Below are positions 57,652 through 64,000 of a DNA stretch of 64,000 nt, one piece after another. Below the pieces are notes generated by a model, which was not told the DNA's origin, did no database searches, and worked only from the letters and a program-made list of their open reading frames with translations. Every line of letters starts with the position of its first letter. Within the stretch, counting starts at the first letter, position 1. This stretch comes from Patella vulgata (Eukaryota > Mollusca > Gastropoda > Patellidae): assembly GCF_932274485.2 (NCBI RefSeq), contig NC_065884.2, forward strand, positions 58,280,546-58,344,545. The letters run 5' to 3'. Both the position numbers and the translations under genes were made by a program.

Positions 57652-57974
57652 AAATGAAATGGGGTTTAACTTGTAACTTATTTGCACTAACCAAACTAAT
57701 GAAGACGGGTATACGCCACGTAATGTGCTATGCGGGAATTTGCCTGGACAGCGGCGCGTGGGCCTGCTCTTATTTCGAATCCCATCTGTGAAGGTTTCTT
57801 GTACACGGGACCTCGGTTTTTTTGAATCATCCGAACGACTAGACAAATTTCTTGCCAGGCCCCCCGTCCTGCACTACTTACAAGGGGAAACAACACTGAA
57901 AAATCCCGGGTAAATTTCTGGAATCTTCTGGTTAGTGAACCAGCGCCTTACTCACTGGGCCACCGTGGCTCCTG
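57652..57974 (-). repeat. SINE-A copy, near full length
   Basis: AAAATGAAATGGGGTTTAAC, CTAATGAAGACGGGTATACG, CTGGACAGCGGCGCG, CCGAACGACTAGACAAATTT, CCCCGTCCTGCACTACTTAC and a head-side GCCTTACTCACTGGGCCACC are in order. The B-box complement is damaged. Confidence 0.88.
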
Positions 57975-60900
57975 TCAAGATGTAATGGCAATCCAAAGGG
58001 TTTCTTTTCGTGTCACTTTATTTTTACCCTTTCCTAAATGTAGCATGCATGAAGATTCTTTCAAAAATGGCTACAAGTATCTGATGTCTCTTGACACCAT
58101 TTAATACTGGGACATTGGTCAATTGACACATAAACTGTCATTGTTATACAATCTCAGGTTCTTGACGTTATATACCCATTCTAGTAATATTATCCTAAAT
58201 ATACCAACGGACACTACAGATTGAGTGATCGCGTGGTACTTTTAAACAATATGTTATCATAGTAATTTTATTTTTAAAACACGTTTCAACTGGACACCCC
58301 TGAATGTGCTATCTTGTGGTTATTTTGTCAGAGATGTCAACCAAATTCTTGAATTCAGATTTCATACCCATATTCAAAACGTTCTATAGACTCCCCGTCG
58401 TGACTTTCATATATCACCGTGTCCATATTAGATCAACTTATGTCCAGCAATTTTTATGTCATATGATATTAGAGGTATTTTATCATCCGGTTCTTTTCAT
58501 TCCTTCTGGCGTTTGATATCAAAAGATAACCCCTCCTTCGTTCGTCATATATATTTCAGTGGATATCAAAATCAAAACGGCTAGAATCCCACGAAAAATT
58601 CGGTCACAACTTGTTTACATTTCTCAGAATATTCTTTCATGTGTTTTAATTCGCCATTCCAGCATCACGATAGAGTTTAATTATTTTTTTTCCAAAACGA
58701 AGACCATGCACGATTCTTCTACTTCGGAGTGGGGACATTATCCTTTAAATTCTTGATCCACAATACCCCAGTCGAATCCCGCAAAAAATTCTGCCACCAA
58801 AATTTTAAATTTGAATGTATATTAACCATTATGGAGACAGATGGGGGCACCATCCTTCAGGAAAATTCAGTTCAATTGTTAGTTGAACTACAGTAGCAAA
58901 TTATATCGGATGTTGTTTTATTCTATTTTGGAAGAAAAAAAATCGTAGGAAAATGGGCGCACCATCAATTGAGGAAATGTTGCTTTTTTGGACATAATTT
59001 GAAGAAGTCGTCAATTATAGGACAATTAAGGCTACAAAGTAATTATTTATGACTGCAAGTCTGAAATGTACTTGGTTGATCATTTCAGTGTACGACGACT
59101 CAGCCATCTACGTTTGACCGCAAAGATTTTTTAACTCTAACCCTACTCAGGTAGGCCCTGTCAACACGTGTAGTTAGCACCTATTTAATCTCAGAGGTCT
59201 AAACGTTGATCTACCGGTCATTTATTAACTTATTGAAACATTTATTAATATTGATCAACCAGTGTATGGCTTATTAAATGACTAAAAGTTGAAATGATAG
59301 ATTCACCTGTTATATGATATAGCAAAGATGTTTAAAAAAACAGGGCTTTATTTATTCCCAAAGGTGGGCCAAAAGGACGGGTTTCTTTATATCACAACTT
59401 TGACATAAGTTGAAGAAGGCATTGTATAGTAAGATACTAGAGACCTATATAGTTACTTATACTAGACGTAGGTCTAACATACCAATGTCCACTCCACAAT
59501 GTCGACCAATTTATCAACCATTTTACGACACACATCTGTCCCGGTGTATAATTACTGAGGTGGTTTCAAACTCTATAATTATCACCCGATTTCTATGAAA
59601 CATTTAGATGTTAACAAATTGGGTTAAGTAGTTCCAGTAAAATTTATTGGCCTAATGTTTCAGTTTGGTGTAATCTCAGTGGATTATACAAATTCTATCC
59701 GTCTTATTGTTTTTCTTTTCGAGTGACAAAGACAGTGACGTTGAAATAGATTATAAACTCTAGCGACCATTTTAGAATTATCATTAGCTAGTAAATTTTT
59801 GTGTTTTTCTTCTAAGCAAATCTGAAATTGTGTTTTAAAAAGGAATATCCTAATTTGAAATAAGGGAAAATGGGTCATTTTGTTTATTGAATTTATAGCA
59901 AACAATTAGTATAAAAGTTTGATTTGTGGTTGCAGTTTTCTATATTTGGTCGATTTGTTGTGTTTAAGACGTCTTGGCACTTTATTACACTTCTTGTAGT
60001 TTGAATCAGAATTGCCCTGTACCGTAAACATTAGATTATACCTTAACTGTTTTATTCAAGATCAAATGACTTACGGCATATAGGTACAAAATGTACATTA
60101 CATTGATGGCACAATTATACAGAGAACAACAATAATTAAATAATCAACTACCGAACCGTAATTAAACTTTCTCTTAAACACATAGCCTGTTTTAAAAATT
60201 TACTTAGATTATTCAACACCTTTACATTGTTTGATGCGAGAAACTGTGTGAGTTTAAATACCGAAGGTCTTACAAAATAATACCGTTTAAGATATTGTTC
60301 TCTGGTCGAGTTATATACCTTAATTCATTCAGACAGCAATGGACCATAATAATATTATCTATTTCAAACAGCTTGACCGGAAACTTAACCAAATTAATTA
60401 GACCCTTTGATTAGTGATATGTAAATAAACAGCCATTTTTAATTTTAAAGAATCTTGAGTTCATTTCAAAACCAGTAAGAGCAAACTGACCGTTGACACA
60501 AAATATTTCATTGCGATCGGGGTTTACAAAATATCTCTTAAATGCTTCCAAGAATTTAATTTGTTGTTGAAAGGGTGCTAACTGTCCAGACGATTACTTG
60601 AGATGAGAGGAAAGTATTTAAAAGGTGTTTGTTCGTCTCTATCATTGAATTGGCAATAATCTGTTATCAAACACAATACGACTATCCCTTTAATGGCCAC
60701 ATCTCAGACGATGACGTAACCGACCTCTGTGGGGAGTCGGGGGTCTAATATTTGTGTAAATTACTTGTGAAGTGAACAAAAGTGTCGACATATTAGAGAT
60801 TTTAACTTGACACTGTTATTCTATTAGTTCTGGTCGATGAACAACCACAAGGGTTTATTCGCATCATTTACTGCCGGATTGGATTATTAGCGCGCATTGA

Positions 60901-61069
60901 AATATTGCCGCTTTAAGATCCTTAACTGCCAGTTGGCAATCACCTTTCGCCATTTTTATTTTCTTTCTTAGAATATTATTGCTAGCTTAAGCTTTTAAGA
61001 AGTTTTCTAAATACTTCATATGGTTATTTGATGTGCACTGTGTGCACGAAACCTAGGGTTTTATAGCAT
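57975..61069. other. Long stretch with no recognisable gene or repeat
   Basis: The longest SINE-free interval in the window, just over 3 kb and AT-rich. Short frames at 58304-58516 and 58559-58756 (plus) have no recognisable motifs. If the window contains conserved regulatory DNA, this is a reasonable place to look, but nothing specific was seen. Confidence 0.5.
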
Positions 61070-61300
61070 CCGGGAGCCGTGGTAGCTCTCACTCACTAAC
61101 CAGGTGGGAAAGTTGGCGGAAATTTCCAGCGTGGATTCCCCATGTCAATTGTGCAAGGCGGAGGGCCTGGTAAAGACGCTAAAGGTCTTTTGATGGTTGG
61201 AATTCGATATAATAGTAGATCGTAGCGCCGCTGTATGGCGTAAGCCCATCCTCATTAACACAGTCGGTGGAGAGAAGGAGGACGTTAAACACTGTTTCAT
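61070..61300 (+). repeat. SINE-A copy, with internal deletions
   Basis: Head GGGAGCCGTGGTAGCTCTCA, GCGTGGATTCCCCATGTCA, TTGGAATTCGATATAATAGT, GTAGCGCCGCTGTATGGCG and AGGAGGACGTTAAACACTG are present in order. Two internal segments are missing. Confidence 0.82.
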
Positions 61301-61829
61301 TTACAACATAGACAAAATTTCTCATTTTTAAAGTTTTTCAGCAAAATTATATGGACCGAATCTACGGTCAGTTTCCAGCTAAAGATTACTACGACCTTCG
61401 AGACCAATGTCATTCATATGGATGTGGGTCAAAAACTGACCAAAATTAAATGTTTATAAATCCGGGTCGTTAGTGACTAAATTATCTTTTTGTCAAGTTT
61501 CCCTTACATTTCTAATACCCTCATTTCTTTCTCCTAATCTGTATAAATGCTTAAGACAGCTGTGATTAAATAGTTTGGACCTCAGCCCGAAAATAAACTA
61601 ATAAACTAACTAGTACATTGGTCCGCTATGAGATCAGGTGGATATGTAAGCTCACAGAAAGATTTACTATTACTTGTACATTTGTGCCTTGCAATAAAGA
61701 GAATAAGGTAGAACATCTCTACATATAACGAACAATTAACAAAAACATTTAGGCTTGAAAAGTATGAGGTAATGTCGGAACATTTTGTAATTTAATTCTA
61801 CATTTCTAAAAAAAATACACGTCTAAAAA

Positions 61830-62070
61830 GGTCCTGGATCTCTCGACCGAGGTCCGAATCCCGGAATGGGCGGTAGAGGCCTGTAGGGCACTAGCCTCTC
61901 GACTAGAATGCCCCGAGTTCAAATCTCGGAATGGATCGAGAAGAACCATCGGGATTTTTCTAGTTCGGACTGTGCGGTTCTCACATTGGCGTGTACATAA
62001 AAGAATCCCTGGCCGTTTTCATTCGAAAATGTGCAGGTGGGAATGCAGCTGTCCGGGTAAAATTCTTCTT
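61830..62070 (+). repeat. SINE-D copy (tRNA-like head)
   Basis: GGGCACTAGCCTCTCGACTA, ATGCCCCGAGTTCAAATCTC (B box) and GAATGGATCGAGAAG form a head matching the reverse complement of that at 31160-31205. Downstream are CACATTGGCGTGTACATAAA and GCAGCTGTCCGGGTAAAATT as in SINE-A. The 3' end is not clear. Confidence 0.6.
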
Positions 62071-62329
62071 ATTATTACAAGTTAAAAGTTATCACATTTT
62101 AGTGTCAAAATGATCAAAGTATTGTATTGACATGTCGTTAAGCGTCATTCTATTCCATCGCTGAGAAAATATGCAAATTATCTGAACGGCTACACGTGTA
62201 CGTCGTGCCTGAATTTTACAAAAATAAAATATATGGAATACTGACACAATACTCTTCTACTTTTCCTTTGTATTCTTTTGTTTATTTGTATATACATGTA
62301 TGCTTGTTTTTGTTTTTTTTTATAATCAT

Positions 62330-62428
62330 ATCTACATTGTAAAGCGCCACAGAGCAGTCAGACTGACTGAATGTTCAGCGCTATAGAAAACGATTATTAT
62401 TATTATTATTATTAATATTATTATTACT
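62330..62428 (+). repeat. Retroposon 3' end with (ATT)n tail
   Basis: ATTGTAAAGCGCCACAGAGC, then TCAGCGCTATAGAAAACG and a (TTA)n run resemble the TGTAAAGCGC..GCGCTATA..(ATT)n 3' ends common in invertebrate LINE/SINE copies. No coding part is attached. Family assignment is uncertain. Confidence 0.5.
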
Positions 62429-62689
62429 TTTGAGATTCCAAATACAGGGTAATGTTTATGATGTAAATTTTAAAATTATAAAAAGCGGATTGTTTAACTA
62501 TTTGAGCCTCGCTGTATTTAAGAAAGTAACATTCTCTTTGGATTAACTATAGCATTGGACATTATCACGTCTGTGCCCCTTATTTGATATGAACATATTT
62601 TATTGATTGGTACTTCATAGAAACTTGCGTTGAATGTTGTTTCTGTACTGTCTGCTGAACTGATCATTAACCCACTCTTTGTGCATTTT

Positions 62690-62742
62690 CCCCGTTGTCC
62701 TAGAAAAGTAGTAGGACGTTAAAAGCCATTTCAGTTCATTGA
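62690..62742 (+). repeat. SINE-A tail fragment
   Basis: AAAAGTAGTAGGACGTTAAA followed by GCCATTTCAGTTCATTG is the SINE-A 3' end only. Confidence 0.7.
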
Positions 62743-64000
62743 CACATTGTTAGAAACCTATTAAAAATTAAAATTGAAATCGTGTTTTCCGTGAATGAAT
62801 TTATTTGTAACAGAGACTAAAGAAAGACCCAAGTGACCAGATTAATCACGTGTTTATGGTGTATAGTAAAGACATCCCACTGACAGGCGTCTTACAGACC
62901 CAATAATTCACAGGATACGTAATAAAAGGTTTCATTTTCAGGGGCACGTCACCTCTTCACCATGGGTAGATCGGCTTTACCGAGATAATTATACCACACG
63001 CATCATGACTTATGATTTAATTTAGACATAAGTCAATTGACACGGCATTAAGAAATGACCAGTGTCATTCTAAAACGTAATTAAATAACACCTATTTACC
63101 TGGAATGACATTGACACGTTCTGCATTCCTTAAGAAAACCTGAGAACAATAGGGAACTTTTTCACCATATGCTTAACTTGAAAGTGATGAATAAACGTTA
63201 CTCTTGTCATGAATTTAACCTTTCATTTCAACCAACAATATAAACGAAGTTATGTTTAGTTACAAATTTCACAAAGGAACGACAAAAATAATTGGCAACC
63301 CATCATTAAAAAAAGTCTTTCATTTTTTGATGCACTGAAATATCAGATTTTGCCATTAAACAAAGATATTCGTTGGAATGTTCTCAATTTGAGATAATTA
63401 AAGGTTTAAGGCGCAGAGCTATTTCATGATGAGCAGATTATTTGATGTGCCGTTGTCACCGGAAGTGGTGCTGCTATTTGCCTCAAACCGCAATATTTAA
63501 TCTTTAAAGGTCACGAGACATAAGGTCAGATTTAGTAGACGACACACTTTAATTAATTTCCTTCATCAAAAATTCCAACTACTAGAATTTATTCCACAAT
63601 CTGAAATTCTTCAATCTTTAAATAACGAATTGACTGTTGTGTGGTAGGTTCAAATTCCTCGTTTTTCGGTCTATAATTGTACATTTGATCTATTGTGAAC
63701 CGCGAAAAGCTGGCGTTTCACTCAAGCTTTTTGCACAAGCGGAAAGGGAAACCCGGTCCTGTCTTCAGATTTTTATTACACATTGCTTCTTTAAGATGTT
63801 TTTGTTCGGTAAATTTCATCCTATGGCATCTAGAACACCTGATACCACCATTACCTATGTATGTGAGGTGTTCACATATATTAACCAGCAACTTGTATTA
63901 TACATTGTATAACCTTTTCTTTCTTACCCCCCTCCCCCCTCCTCCACAGTTTGGCGCCTGTACCACCGTCAAGGAAAGTTTTCCAATTCCTTCGAATGAG
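62743..64000. other. No recognisable gene
   Basis: AT-rich; the frame at 63637-63912 has no family features. I see nothing else. Confidence 0.5.

Noticed and set aside
1-64000. Retrovirus-like or LTR elements, Polintons, toxin genes, CRISPR or bacterial operons
   Set aside because: No long terminal repeats, capsid, polymerase or integrase-like frames were recognised anywhere in the window.

Overview
This window looks like invertebrate metazoan nuclear DNA, and a mollusc (possibly a marine gastropod such as a limpet) is my best guess. The reasons are AT-rich sequence with no prokaryote-style gene packing, dozens of tRNA-headed SINE copies with internal pol III boxes, Tc1-type DNA transposons, a short Helitron-like element and many tandem repeats. 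The species call is inference; no host gene anchors it. I found no complete host protein-coding gene, rRNA, genuine tRNA gene, CRISPR array or retrovirus-like element. The region reads as intergenic or deep-intronic sequence. The only two convincing proteins are the transposases of two nearly identical Tc1/mariner (DD34E) transposons at 23250-24780 and 28609-30100, both on the minus strand.

The main content is SINEs, which I name locally. SINE-A is about 300-400 bp and ends in an ATTTC-type tail. SINE-B is about 280-310 bp and ends in a TC tail. SINE-C carries a GCGATATC 3' block. SINE-D is a rarer head type. A and B copies are scattered from end to end in both orientations. Several have clear 9-14 bp target-site duplications (for example 12977-13284, 15301-15580, 32876-33033, 46968-47302, 47584-47892, 50274-50550), which shows retroposition. 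SINE-A, -B and -C share a 3' block (GGACGTTAAAC), which suggests a shared LINE partner or a shared ancestry. B and C also share a central CTCCGGGT..CTCCGGTT domain.

Layout. 1-12 kb: a diverged duplication carrying CRE-like palindromes, scattered SINEs, and tandem repeats at 5.4, 8.0, 10.9 and 11.4 kb. 12-23 kb: a dense SINE zone with SINE-in-SINE nesting, a SINE-B fragment amplified in tandem at 16.5-17.0 kb, and a 118 bp duplication at 17.4 kb. 23-30 kb: the two Tc1 elements flanking a 12-copy, ~58 bp minisatellite that seems to have grown inside a SINE-A. 30-41 kb: a SINE-D, more SINEs, a 24/25 bp minisatellite at 32.1-32.5 kb, and a three-unit tandem repeat at 39.4-40.75 kb split by a SINE-A that contains a long inverted repeat. 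41-64 kb: sparser SINEs, a 181 bp Helitron-like element at 52.3 kb, one speculative host exon at 55.95 kb, and long AT-rich stretches where I recognise nothing.

Functionally this is a mobile-element landscape rather than a gene system. The transposases could mobilise both Tc1 copies and any related non-autonomous copies. The SINEs depend on an unseen LINE. SINE-derived sequence has repeatedly seeded local tandem arrays. I did not find a convincing novel gene system, and the strongest observations concern repeat biology. Element boundaries without target-site duplications are approximate, because all comparisons were made by eye.
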